From Celoporthe dispersa (taxonomy: Eukaryota; Ascomycota; Sordariomycetes; Diaporthales; Cryphonectriaceae), in assembly GCA_016584495.1 (NCBI GenBank), contig WAID01000012.1, positions 248,001-312,000 of the forward strand: DNA of 64,000 nt. Reading direction: 5' to 3'. Numbering within the stretch: position 1 is the first letter of the stretch; every line of letters begins with the position of its first letter. A model generated the notes under the pieces. The model made no database searches. It was not told the origin of the DNA and saw nothing but the letters and a program-made list of their open reading frames with translations. This document shows positions 46,324-57,093 of this stretch, piece by piece. The translations under genes were made by a program, and so were the position numbers.

Positions 46324-47095
46324 ATGAAGGTACTCGTGCTCGGCCCACCTCGCACTGGGACTCAATGTAAACATACAACCCCGAGCAAGTCGTCACACAA
46401 GCTAAAGTGCTGGCAGCCCTGGCAGATGCTCTCGCCTTGCTGGGCGTCTCTCCCGTCTATCACATGAGAGACGTCGGAAAGAGCGGCCACCAAGACCTAT
46501 GGATACAAGCCATCCAGGCGAAGTACGAAGGTAGTGGAGACACATGGGGCCGGCAGGATTTCGAACAGATTTTCGCCGGCTACGAGGTTCACAGATCCCA
46601 CCTAGGTCTCATGGAAACGCAAGAGGAGAGTTTTGCTGACGTGTAGGTCCATATTCGATCCAGGGAGTCTCTGATTTTCCCGCCGCGATCTTCCCCGAGG
46701 AGCTCGTCAAGGCGTACCCGGAAGCAGCCGTCATCCTCTCAACTCGTTCTGAGGACGCCTGGTACAAGTCCATGATGTCCACCTTGTGGCATGCGCACTC
46801 CAACCGACCGGCTGCTAGCACCTCTCCCATGACGGCACTCTCTCTGAAATACCACGCGTACTGTTGGGACAATGATTTCCCTGCCAGCGGGCGTAAATAC
46901 TATCAGGAACACAACGATAAGGTCCGCAGCTTGCGAGAGGGCCGGAAGTTCCTGGAATACGACGTGAAGGATGGCTGGCGTCCACTTTGCGAGTTCCTTG
47001 GTGTGCCGATCCCTGAAGAGTCCTTTCCGCGCAAAGACGACTGGCTAGAATACAAGCAGCAGGTGGCGGAAGAGAAGAAGGCCGACAGCACATGA
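46324..47095 (+). CDS. P-loop sulfotransferase-like protein (Sulfotransfer_4 type)
   Basis: Fungal family related to sulfotransferases and often mislabelled as NAD-dependent epimerase; the substrate is unknown. Exons 46324-46366, 46402-46586 and 46664-47095 give 219 aa in phase. The nucleotide (PAPS)-binding loop LGPPRTGTQS lies at residues 6-15. Other marks: LGVSPVYHMRDV, then KYEGSGDTWGRQDF, and AYPEAAVILSTRSEDAWYKS, the 3'-phosphate region with Arg and Ser. Intron 1 in this model is only 35 nt, unusually short even for fungi; it was chosen because it keeps the phase and joins GTQ to the following helix. An AATAAA lies 5 nt past the stop. Confidence 0.75.
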
Positions 47096-47689
47096 GCATA
47101 ATAAAAGGAGGGACTTTCAAGTCGAGGCAACCCTGAAGCACTTAGAATCGGTGTCAATGGACCTGGTGATCACTTGTGACATAGATCATTTGTCAGGAGG
47201 TCCTCGAAATGGTCTGCGTCTAGCTGGATCTTGATTTGGTGCATTAGAGTTGGTCATTATAACTTGAGAACGAGGGAGTTGTCACTGTAAAAGCTCATAC
47301 ATCGTTCTTACACTCGAGCCGTCCCTTTCTATCAGCAATACTTATTCTTGCGGTGGATACTGTAATTAGGTTCAATCTGATCCTTGGGCGAACCCGAGCG
47401 GAGAACTTCACCAAGATGATATTACTGGGAGAAACAGGTGGGGTCTTCGTATTTCTAACTCTCAAGCCTTGTTTGAATAATTACACAGCGAGTGCTCTCC
47501 ATCAGACCAACCCTTCTTATTTGATAACTTTAGTGTTCTCACGTCTTCACAGCGCCTCATCCTCGACAATGCTGTGATCAACATTTCCGTCTCTTTGTTC
47601 TCCCTTGACTTTCTTTGGATATTTCCCTTTTCCCCTCGCCCTCGCCCTCTTCCTCCTCCTCCTCCTCTCCATCATCACCATCGTCACCG
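47096..47689. other. intergenic region
   Basis: About 590 bp without coding signal. A CTC/CCT-rich stretch occurs at 47632-47672. Confidence 0.35.
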
Positions 47690-49047
47690 TCACCATAGAC
47701 ATCCCAATATGTTTCTCTCAGCCATCGCTTCTTTCCCAATCGCGCCCCCTCCGTCCTCTCCACGAGCTCCTCTACAAAAGAGGATGGAGTCCATGTGGCT
47801 CCACTTCCTATCTAAATCATGGCATGCGGGCTCACGATAGGCGTCTCTCAGCCCGCGATCGGGGTCGAGGTAAAAGTCCTCCCACACTGCGTACATGTCT
47901 GGCGAGTTGGTAGTGCCGGCCTCTCTGATCACCAGCCACGTCTGGTCATCGCCTTCGAAACGATACGAGTCGCAGAAATTCGTTCAAGAACCAGTTCAAG
48001 AAGTCAGGGTTCCCGCCCTTCAGGATGGCTTTGTACAAAGGTGGATCAAATGAAGAATCGTTGGTCCCCCCTCAGGATAGGGCTTTGACCATCGGCAGCG
48101 CGCCCATCCTTGCTGCCAGAAGTCTCGCGGAATCCATGACCTAGAGGTGCTTCACAGTATGAGGCCTGAGCCGGTGTTACCAGACTTTGTGAACTCGAAG
48201 AAGAGGGCCTGGAGTTCGTCATCCGAGAGTTCATTGTGTTTTATGGGAGCTGGATCCGGCTTGGAAACCTGATGCTGCTTCCGCTGATGAGACTCTGCAT
48301 CTCGTCTGCTGGAGAAGCCGATGACGGTGAACTCGCAGCCTGGCGCGGAGCACTTCCAAGGCCGCGCATGATTATCACGTTTGATATGCGTATCGCGGGC
48401 CCTGCCGACTAAGGCTGCAGCTGGGGAACCAGCACTTGAAGAGCCTGGTTCCGTAGCGTCTCTTGAGCGTCGCGTAGTGGCACTTGGGGCTTTTGTGGTC
48501 GTTTCTGTCACAAACCAGCCCCTCGAGACTGTGGTAGATGCGAGCCCACATGAATGACATGATAGAAGGGTCCTTGTCCATCCACTCGCGGTCTGCGAGG
48601 TTGGCATTCGATAGTTACTCCTCCGGTCAGGCTTCGGTCTGGCAGGACAAGCTTACGGCTCGTGTAGTTCCAATCAGTCTGATTCTCGTCCTGGCGAAAC
48701 TGCGAGACCCCGCAGATCATATCGATAATTTCTGGCCAGTCCGCCTCCAAGCCCCGGAGGAAGGTATCTTTGCGGCTGATTCCGCCTTCAAAGCGGTAGT
48801 TTCTCAGCTCCAGCGCGAGACGACAGAGATGCTCGCATAGGTCCGGATAGGCTGACAAGTCCTTGACCTCTTGAACGTAAGATCTAATAAGGGCGATCCA
48901 TGGGGTGAAGGCAAACCAGCGAAGTCGGTATCTCCCTTGGAGGATATTCTCCTCAAGCTGCTTGTCGGACAGGGCTTCATCGAATATCTCAGAGCAGAGA
49001 TATATCAGTGTGGACTTTGCAAGGCTGTAGTTGGCTTCGGCCGGTTC
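47690..49047 (-). pseudogene. decayed C-terminal part of an NLR-like protein with C2H2 zinc fingers
   Basis: Fragments of one protein are spread over all three minus frames. In order (right to left): SLAKSTLIYLCSEIFDEALS then GRYRLRWFAFTPWIALI, a segment typically found after the NACHT module of fungal NLRs. Next IMSFMWARIYHSLEGLVCDR. Then two zinc-finger-like units: FKCWFPSC followed by DTHIKR, and WKCSAPGCEF with a later HQRKQH. Then DDELQALFFEF and a helical tail (YKAILKGGNPDFLNWFLNEF). The frame breaks at least four times, some at homopolymers (48400-48402, 47976-47978). The frame closes at a stop at 49048-49050, and no NACHT or N-terminal domain is readable upstream. Either a truncated pseudogene or a gene damaged by sequence errors. 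Confidence 0.6.
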
Positions 49048-50548
49048 TCAGGAATTAGCGGATCCCGTTGAGAACGCCATCAATACTAAGTAATTACTAG
49101 TTTCCTTAACACTAAATTCGGCCACAGAATCAGTCCCGAGATTCTGGATGAGGGTAACCCGAAGCATTCAAGTCGCCGCTCAGACAACTACTTTAAGGCA
49201 CCTCGATAGAATGAAGGATGGGCAGTGAAAAGGAAGAGAGGAAGCTCGACTTGGGCTGTGATTAACTTGCGATACATCCCGCTGGCCTCGAGGTGTAGGC
49301 TCTCCCTACGCGTGTCCTCACAAGAACGCCGCGTCTCTTATAAAATATGCAAATAATGTACTCCCTGAGAGATTTACACAACAGGCTTGTCTAGACCCGT
49401 GGACATTGTCACGACCTTGCATGACTAGATCTCGGACTACTTCGGCATGTTTTCTCTAAAAATGGTGCGCGTCTCAGTAACTAGTACAGTCTTAATTGCC
49501 TCAAGACACACGCCGGATGCGGTCTCTTCGGGAAGAAGGATTCATCCACGCCGCAAAAAGTTTATTTTACCTTTTAGGGAAGCGGGAATGGGGAAAAGAA
49601 GGAGAAGAAAAAAGAAGGAGAAGAAAAAAGAAGGAGAAGAAAAAAGAAGGGGAAAGAGACAGAGTGAGGGAAATGAAAGAAAGAAAAAGAAACAAAAACA
49701 GGAGTACCATGTTCTTTTTGAGAGGGCGTGTGGCGGCATGGGTCTCCCATGAGAGCAGTGCGTAACCCATGCTTGGCTGTATGCAGCCAAGATAATACTA
49801 CAGTCGTAATCAGTATATTATCTCCCCTGAAAGCTGCTGCGAATACTCCACACACACACACACTCACTCACACAATGCTCCGTACCACAGCGTCTCTGGC
49901 GGCTCCATCAGCCCGCCCTGCTGCGAATCATTGCCAGAAAGCCTTGTCTGCTGTGCTGGTGCTCTCGAATATCCCTCCTCTTATTTCGAGCGCACACAAA
50001 GCTTGAGAACAGGCAGTAAGATTACATCCAACAGGAGCACTGGAACTGAACGATCCCAAGACTGGCTAGTCTCGAGTAAAAAACTTCCCTTCGATTGCAA
50101 AGGCGCTCCGTAGAGTTAGTGCCCATAGTCAACCAGCAACATGCATACTATGCTTCTGTGGTCTGTCCTTCCGGCCCACGGAGTAGGCCGTACCCGACCG
50201 TGGAGACGACCTGAAGATTTCAGCCTCTAGCGCCTCGATCAACGGTTCACCGGGGCCCCTCTGCTCTCTTCGGCTAGCCTTTCACCGCTTTCCGGGTATC
50301 CACGTTTCAGTCATTCGACCGTCGTCACCTCTACTCTTCTTTCTTGGCCTTGCGGGCCATCTCTGCTGTGTTTCTTGTTTTGTTTTCTGCCTTCTCTCCT
50401 CCTTTCTCTCCCTCTCTCCCTCTCTCTCTCTCTCTTTCCTCGCCCCTCATCCACACAAGGCCTATCCCCTTTTTCATTTTCTTTTCTCTTTCTTTCGAAG
50501 GCCTCGTCAAGGCAGAGAGGGGGAGGGAGAACGAACAGCAACCCGACC
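49048..50548. other. intergenic region with a 16-bp tandem repeat
   Basis: No supported gene. A purine-rich 16-bp tandem repeat lies at 49601-49652. CT-rich leader sequence at 50395-50445 precedes the membrane-protein gene. Confidence 0.4.
49601..49652. repeat. 16-bp purine tandem repeat, about 3.2 copies
   Basis: Unit GGAGAAGAAAAAAGAA repeats with starts at 49601, 49617 and 49633, then a diverged copy at 49649. All-purine on the plus strand. Confidence 0.85.
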
Positions 50549-52283
50549 ATGGCCGTCTCCAACGAAAGGACACAGGACTGGATCATGGACCTCGAGGACC
50601 TCGATACGCTCGAGGACCCCGGGAGCCCAGCGACGGTACGCCCTGCCGAGATTGAACTGCCGCGCTGGTCCACCGAGATCACTCCAGCCGGCCCGACACC
50701 AGACATAGAACAACCCGCAACGGCAGCGACACAACGGCCATGGTCGACTGGTTCACAGCCCCTACCAGGCGCGGCGGCGCACCTGAACTTTGTGAGGACA
50801 CGCGCCGGCGGCTTCAGGCCCTCGCCCGAGACCAGGCTGCGCAACAACCTCATGGGCGCCGTGGGCTTCCTCGAGCTGGCCAACGCGGGCGACTTTGCCG
50901 CCAACGTGTGGAACGAGACGCCCGTGCCCAAGTACGCCCTTGCGCTGATGGCGCTGGGCGGGACGGCGGCGCTGTGCATGATCTACTTTAGCGTGCGCGA
51001 CTGGCTGCTGAGCCGGGCTAACCTGCGCGCCCTGCGCGAGGAGCGGCGGTACCTGCAGGGCCAGCGCGAGCTGTACCTGCGCGACGCCAACATGCTGCGC
51101 ACAATCGACTGCTTTCTCGACATGAACACGCGCGAGATCGGCACCGAGCTCGTCGACCGCATGGGCATGGACACCCTGCTGGGGTTCAGCTCCTTGGTCG
51201 TCGGCGTCGGCACGTTCCTGGCCATGGACGGGGACCGCCACCCTGTGCTCTTTCGCGTGAGCAACCTGCTCACTGGGTACGTGGGCAACACGCCCTGTGT
51301 GCTGTTTGGCCTGGTCAACATCTCGTGGTCGAGCTGGGTCTGGGCGCGGTCAAAGAAGCAGCAGGCTGCCGCGCTGAGATATGTCAAGAGTTCCACGAGG
51401 ATAGGCCAGATGTTGAGGAACCGGACCTCGAGCATCCAGATGCACGCCGCCCTGTAAGTCAGGAATGAATATCCTTCTTCCACCTCCTTCTCCTCTTTTG
51501 ATATCACTAACACAAGTCAGGCATGGTATCTCGGGTATTGTCGCAGGTGCGGCGGCTATGATCTCCTCGACAATGTGGTGGGGCTACGTCGTCCTCCTGC
51601 CCTGCGTAATCACGTCAGGCCTGGTCAACCTCTTCTGGCGGCGGCGTGTGGGCTACGAGCGGCCCTTGGTGGCCCACGAGATCACGTCCATCGACCAGGA
51701 CACTGTCCTCGAGGCCCTGCGGTACGCCGACAACTGCTGCCAGCGCATCTGGAAGGGCCATGCGCAGGGCAAGGACGCCTTCACCACGCTGGTCCCTGAA
51801 GCCGGCTCGGTCCTGTGCGCGCTAGACTTTGTCCAGAAGAACAACCTCTTCGAGGACCTCTGCCTGCGTCTCCTCAAGGACCCCGAGACCTCCCGCAGGC
51901 TGCAGCAGACATCGCCGTCGCCGTCCTCCTCCTCCACCGCAAACTTTGCCGCTGCGGAGGCGCCGGCCATCGACTGGCACCAGCTGGCCGCTGTCGAGGA
52001 CGAGGCCTGGACGCAGCACGTCCGCAAGGTCGCCAGGGAACTGATCAACGAGAAGGCGCTGCTGTCCTTTTACTACCAGGAGCGCCACCTGCTGGAGGTG
52101 CTCGGCTGTTACATGTGCCGAGGCGCAGAGTTTGGGAGGCGGGACCAGGACAAGAAGGCGGCCAAGAGAGCCTCTGCGCAGCCTCACCAGAACGCACATA
52201 GCTACGCTGGCAGGCACGGCAACGACTGGCTCTTTGGCGGCTTCTCCCTCAGGAAGTCCATCAAGGGGCTGTACCGGCGATGA
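50549..52283 (+). CDS. multi-pass membrane protein of unknown function
   Basis: Two exons, 50549-51453 and 51521-52283, 555 aa, frame intact. I do not recognise the family. Residues 1-105 are acidic, Pro/Thr-rich and lack a signal peptide. A first hydrophobic helix (YALALMALGGTAALCMIYF) is followed by an Arg/Glu-rich helical stretch (RALREERRYLQGQRELYLRD). Then come TLLGFSSLVVGVGTFLA, a Gly/Asn-containing hydrophobic stretch (CVLFGLVNISWSSWVWA), and after the intron GIVAGAAAMISSTMWWGYVV and LLPCVITSGLVNLFW. The last 230 aa are soluble and helical with a Ser-rich insert (SPSPSSSSTA). The large soluble C-terminus after a membrane core suggests an organelle-anchored scaffold, but that is a guess. 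Confidence 0.8.
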
Positions 52284-53344
52284 CAAGTAGCCTGTAGACG
52301 CCTGGCGTGTACAAACAGCAGCTACTCTGTACATAATTGACGGCTCCGTCTGCGGGACAAGACACATCTGAGCCGCTGGGCAAGACATACAGTGCGGAGA
52401 GAGAGCTCGAGGCTTGTCCGGACGGGGCAGCGTGAGGTCCGAGCTGGTGCTCATACAGCACGACTATTATCAGTAATTCGTCGACACGACGCTGGGTGTT
52501 ATCCCCTGTACGTACCACCACCACGCCAGGAATAGCCTCAGGCCTGCTCGTATCCAAGTAAATACTTTAGGATGTGGTGAAGCTGTTGGGTAGTGACGGC
52601 CTGATGGAGAACATTCTTCACAGAGGTATCTAATTAGTCAACATGAGACTCATGAAGGTGGTATGGTATCACCACCTCCCGCAAGTTATAAAAAAAAAAA
52701 AAAGAAGGGGGGGGGCGGACGAGTGGAACAATTGTCGTTGTTGATGATTGTTTCTTGATGAAAAAGAGTCCTCTAGTGCGCAAGCTGGCTCCGGAAAAAA
52801 AAATCTCCCAAAAAATCAACTCCTGCAGGCACTGTAGACTATGTTGATTGCTCTTTCCTGTCTACCATCTGTCAAGTGATGGGAAGGAACTGTCCTCGTC
52901 ACTCGACTAACCAGATATCCGCTAGATACTTAAGTACTTATGTAAATATTGATCTTCCCTAAGCGGGCTTAAGGCCGCCGCAACTGGCTTATCGGTTCTG
53001 ATAAGGTGGCCTTTCCCGAACAACCACAATCAACCGTGCAGCTGTACTCTTTGCGCTGCTTCAACTCTTTTCCTCTCTCCCCCTTCAAAGACTATAGACC
53101 ATACAACCTGGAAAACACAGCCAGTTCCCTCTCCCTCCCTCTCTCTCTCTCTCTCTCTTCCTCCACATTCTTTGTTCTTCCGACCATCTCCTGTTTCTAG
53201 AACCCAGCACCGACCCTAGACACCTGGACAGCAAGCTCGCCTACCAAGAACTTCGAATCTCGTCACCACATTAATCGATCGATCGACCAACCAACCGATT
53301 ACCCTCCTCAGGCAGTTCGCAGCTCGCTGCAGTACACCGCCAAG
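52284..53344. other. intergenic region and SEC72 leader
   Basis: No gene. A-run at 52691-52703 and G-run at 52710-52716. A CT microsatellite at 53126-53160 lies in the probable leader of SEC72. Confidence 0.4.
53126..53160. repeat. CT-rich tract upstream of sec72
   Basis: CT dinucleotide run preceded by CCCT units, about 185 bp before the start codon. Confidence 0.8.
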
Positions 53345-53949
53345 ATGGCCACAGACCAAGAGACCTTCACCCTCCTCCCCCTGTCCATGAACCCGCAGTC
53401 CAAGGCCATCACGTCGGCCTCCGCATCCCGCAGCCTGGCCACCGAGCTCGAGTCCCTCAACAACCTCCACCGCTCCCTCCTCGGCACCCTCGAGCACCCC
53501 CACGTCGTCCCGCCGCCGCCCGTCCCCGTGAACCCCAAGCGCAGCGCCCAGATCAAGAAGCTCCGCGAGACGGGCAACGACACCTTCAAGAACCAAAAGT
53601 ACACCGAGGCCATCAGCTTCTACACGCTGGGCCTCAAGATGGCCCTGACCAGGCCCGCCTGGGAGCCCAACGGCCTCGTGCGCGACGAGGCCGCCATGCT
53701 GTTTGCGAACCGCGCGCAGGCGCACATGGAGCTGCGGGACTGGTGCGGGGCGGCGCCGACGCCGAGTGCAGCGTCGAGGCCAAGAAGGTCGGGAACCCCA
53801 AGGCGTGGTACAGGCGGGGGCGGTGCCTGTTCGAGATGGGCCGCTATGAGGAGGCCAAGGAGTGGGTGGGCAAGGGCCTCGAGATGGAGGGGGAGGACCC
53901 GGAGCTGATCAAGCTGCTCAAGGAGATCGAGGCCAAGCTTCCAAAGTGA
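53345..53949 (+). CDS. sec72: Sec72-type TPR protein of the Sec63 translocation complex, with a frame break
   Basis: Cytosolic TPR subunit of the ER post-translational translocon (Sec62/63/71/72). Single exon. The N-terminus (FTLLPLSMNPQSKAI) and the PPPPVPVNPKRSAQI linker are typical of filamentous-fungal Sec72. TPR units follow: KKLRETGNDTFKNQKYTEAI, then MLFANRAQAHMELRDW, then AWYRRGRCLFEMGRYEEAKE. Between the second and third unit the frame slips by one base in the GGGGCGGCG stretch 53747-53756 (one base missing). Allowing it gives 201 aa, the expected length. The break has the homopolymer/GC-rich context seen in the other broken genes. Confidence 0.85.
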
Positions 53950-54997
53950 GGAGTGGCAACAGTAGGGGGGAGCCGGAGGAGGGGAGCTGGAGGAGGGGAG
54001 CTGAACGTGGCTCGCCTTCCACGGGAAGTCTTGCATCCACCCCTGCCCAGCTGTATTTCCTTTTTTCTTTTTCTCGAAAGAGGCCCGGGGTACGAAGGTT
54101 CTGGCTGGCTTTGGGTTACAGGCGTTGGGCGTTCGGACACATTACATCTCCACATGTAGGCCTCTGCTTCCTCCTGTTCTCGGGACAACACACATGCATA
54201 CGGGAACTTTTACAATGGTGGCGCTATTGATAAGAAGGGGAACAGGGGAGAAGTTTGTTCCACACGCATCAGGACTCATACTGAATGCTATTCAATCCGA
54301 CTGACTACCTCTCTCGGCTGTATTGTGGGAATTCGCAATCCAAGCACAAGCCAGCACCGACTAATTGGCTGGCCAGCTAGCCCTGACGGACAATACTCGA
54401 GGCAGAAAAAAGAAAAAACCACATGCTTACGTCGACCGACTCTCATTGTGACGCAGCTCACTTGCAGAAATCTGTCTGTCCCCCTTGCTGGACGGGTATA
54501 CACTCTCTCTGTAATCGAATCGAGGTCCTCCCCCTTGACCGGTTTCCCTTTCCTGAAAAGTGCAGCAAACAAAACATAGAAGAACAATTGCAATGCCGGT
54601 TTCCCCCTGACCTTCTGTCCCATGTCGATATAGATAGTGGACCTTTAAGCATGGTCTCATCCGCCTCGCGATGATCAATAGACCTAGGACTGGCCAGCCT
54701 TCTCCTTGCCTTTCTCCTCGTTTCTCTCTGTCTCTCTCTCTCTCTCTTTCTGTCTCTCTTTCCAATGGTGCAGGCTGTAATCATGAAATTTACACTGGTT
54801 GCACCCATGCGGAAAATTGGGTACCTCTTGTGGTTGGCGAAAGATTCAAGCGCTCCTGACCCCTTTCCCCTTTCATGTCGTTGTTGGCCCGAAATTCAAG
54901 TGATTTGTTTCGTCGGCGCGGTTCTGTCTGGATGCCGTCGTCGTTGTCGTTCCAAAACTTTCAAACACATGTGTATTCATTTGACGAGGAAGGTGGT
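53950..54997. other. convergent intergenic region
   Basis: About 1 kb between SEC72 (plus) and the small minus-strand gene. A TC microsatellite occurs at 54723-54760. No gene is seen. Confidence 0.4.
54723..54760. repeat. TC microsatellite
   Basis: TC run with interruptions (TG, TTTC), low complexity. Confidence 0.8.
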
Positions 54998-55372
54998 TTA
55001 TGCGGCGGCGGCGATCTTCTCCCCGTCCTTCTCGCTCAAGCCCTTCTTCTTCTGCCCGGCTTTCGAGGGAGCGCGCTGCCGCATGACAGCGTCCTGGCCG
55101 CTCATGCGCCTGCCCAGGGCCCGTTCTAACTTGGCGCCCAGGGCAAGCTTCTGAAAGACGGTCTGCTGGTCCGTGTTGAGCTCGACGCGCTGCTCGCTCA
55201 GCCTCTTGTTGCCCTTGTCCAGGCGCTCAATGCTCTCCCCGATGTTCTGGATCTCGGCGACGGCGCTGTCGTTCGTGTTGGTGGTCTGGATGGTCGGGGC
55301 ATTGGAGTAGACGCTGTAGCGGACCGAAGCCCGTGTCGACGTGCGGGTCTGTTCAGAGTCCTTGTCAGACAT
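54998..55372 (-). CDS. small conserved-looking coiled-coil protein, function unknown
   Basis: Single-exon frame, 124 aa, from ATG 55372. The N-terminal 40 aa are Ser/Thr-rich (MSDKDSEQTRTSTRASVRYS). Residues about 45-90 form an amphipathic helix with heptad-like hydrophobic spacing (AEIQNIGESIERLDKGNKRL and onwards). The C-terminus is basic (RALGRRMSGQD, then SKAGQKKKG). High third-position GC and a long pyrimidine leader on its own strand support a real gene. I do not recognise the family. Size and helix content would fit a small tethering-complex or spindle-type subunit, but nothing specific is shown. Confidence 0.65.
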   Translation of the reverse strand: MSDKDSEQTRTSTRASVRYSVYSNAPTIQTTNTNDSAVAEIQNIGESIERLDKGNKRLSEQRVELNTDQQTVFQKLALGAKLERALGRRMSGQDAVMRQRAPSKAGQKKKGLSEKDGEKIAAAA

Positions 55373-55513
55373 GATTGCTATGTGCTGACGGTGGTCTTGT
55401 GTGTGGTCGTCCATTTCTGCGCAGACAGCAATGCGCCTCGGCAAGAAGGGTAGAAATATCTCTGGCAAAAGAAGCAATGATGTGCGTGGAAACAGCAAGC
55501 TGTGAGGGAAAAA

Positions 55514-55540
55514 GAGAGAGAGTGTGTGTGTGTGTGTGTG
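55514..55540. repeat. GA/GT microsatellite
   Basis: A GA run passing into a GT run within the leader or promoter of the small minus-strand gene. Confidence 0.8.
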
Positions 55541-56326
55541 GAGGTGTGTGCAATGTATAGGTGAGTGTGTGTGGAGGTGTGTAAGGCGGGTGTGGGTGTG
55601 CCAGGCTAGGGAAGCACACAGAGAGACCAAGGTTCAACCACAAGCACCAGGGGGGGCTTTTGTTGATATCAGGGAACTTGGATGTGACGACGTGACGTGA
55701 CGTGACTGCAACAGATAGACAGAGAGGGAGGGCAGGCGGAAGCAGAGGAGAAACGAGGTACGATCTGCGCAACCCTGGATTAAAGAAGAGAGAGGTGACG
55801 TACCGAGGGCGCCATAATTGGGCGGGCTGATTCCAGAGAAGTGGGCATTGTCCGCGGGATGTCGTGTTCGACGGTAGACCGAAAAAAGGAAGGGAAGAAA
55901 AAAAAAGATTGTAATAATAATAATAACACAGGGCCGTAGGAAGAAGAATGACCGGGGCCGAAGGGAAGTTCTCAGCTGCGGCGAGGGCGGTTGTTGATGA
56001 TGATCCTGAAACGAGAGCACCTTGTTCTTCCTTTGAACTTTTTCAGAAAGTCGAGACGGGAGGGAGGGTGGTAAGAAAGAGATAGAGGGAGAGGGAGACC
56101 AAGAAAGAAGGAACAGGTGTAGAGATTGAGATAAACGGGTCCCGAGCCGGTGGAGAGAGCTGAGATGTCAGGGCAGACAAAGTTGTTAGACCAGGGGGGG
56201 TAGAAGAGAAGAGGAGAAAAGAAGGAGGAGGAGGATCCAATCAGCCCGCAGCCCAGGATGTTCTTGGTGGGTTAGGCGATAGAGAAGAAGGGAGAGAGGA
56301 GGAGGAAGTGGAGGAGGAGAGAAAAG

Positions 56327-56330
<4 letters not shown>

Positions 56331-56359
<29 letters not shown>
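56331..56359. repeat. GA microsatellite
   Basis: About 14 perfect GA units within a larger purine-rich block. Confidence 0.9.
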
Positions 56360-56362
<3 letters not shown>

Positions 56363-57063
56363 AAGAAAGAATCTCGAGCCTCGGTCCAGGTGAAGAAGCG
56401 ATTTGGCCAGCAGATGGCCTGTTTCGAAGGCGTTTGGAATAGTTGAGGAGGGGTGGTAAAAGCACAGGCAGCACGGACTGACAAGACAAGTCAGGGCGGT
56501 CAGATCAGCAGAGGCCAAGTGGAGAGGATGTGTGTGTGTCTGATTTAGTTTACATGTAACAAGCAAAGATAAAGAAAGGAACGGAAGAAAGAGGAAGGGA
56601 GGAGAGAATGGAAAGAAAGAGGACTCAATTCATCCAATCCGCAATTTAGGTGGTGTGATAGGGAAGGGAAGGGAGGGGATAAGGGATGATGGGCGGGAAA
56701 AGGGAGGAGGCGTGGTGGGGGGGAGGGGGGGAACAGGATGGACACGATGCCTTCGCTTGAATCGCTAAGAGGTCAATTACTGAGAGGGAGGCTGCCCCTC
56801 CGGCCCTCCAGACAAGGTGCTGTGGAGGTGCTGTGCTGTACGGCAAGTACGTTACAGCCGGGTTCCCGCCTTGCGCCAGGCCTGCACGGGCGGCACCTGC
56901 GGCCCTTAGCCCACAGCGTGCATAGTGCTAAGCATGTGTAAAGGCCCAGCAGAACATTTGTTACTAGTGGTACGTACACACACACACCTGTCGGTCAGTA
57001 CCACCTGTCAGGCACCTGCAGCACAGCATTACACAGCACATCTTTGTTGTGCAGCAGAGGGAC

Positions 57064-57093
57064 GAGAGAGAGAGCGAGAGAGAGAGAGAGAGA
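57064..57093. repeat. GA microsatellite with one GC interruption
   Basis: About 14 GA units interrupted once by CG. Confidence 0.85.

Noticed and set aside
50311..50979. 222-aa minus-strand frame
   Set aside because: Antisense to the start of the membrane-protein gene and its CT-rich leader (Arg/Glu-rich low complexity).
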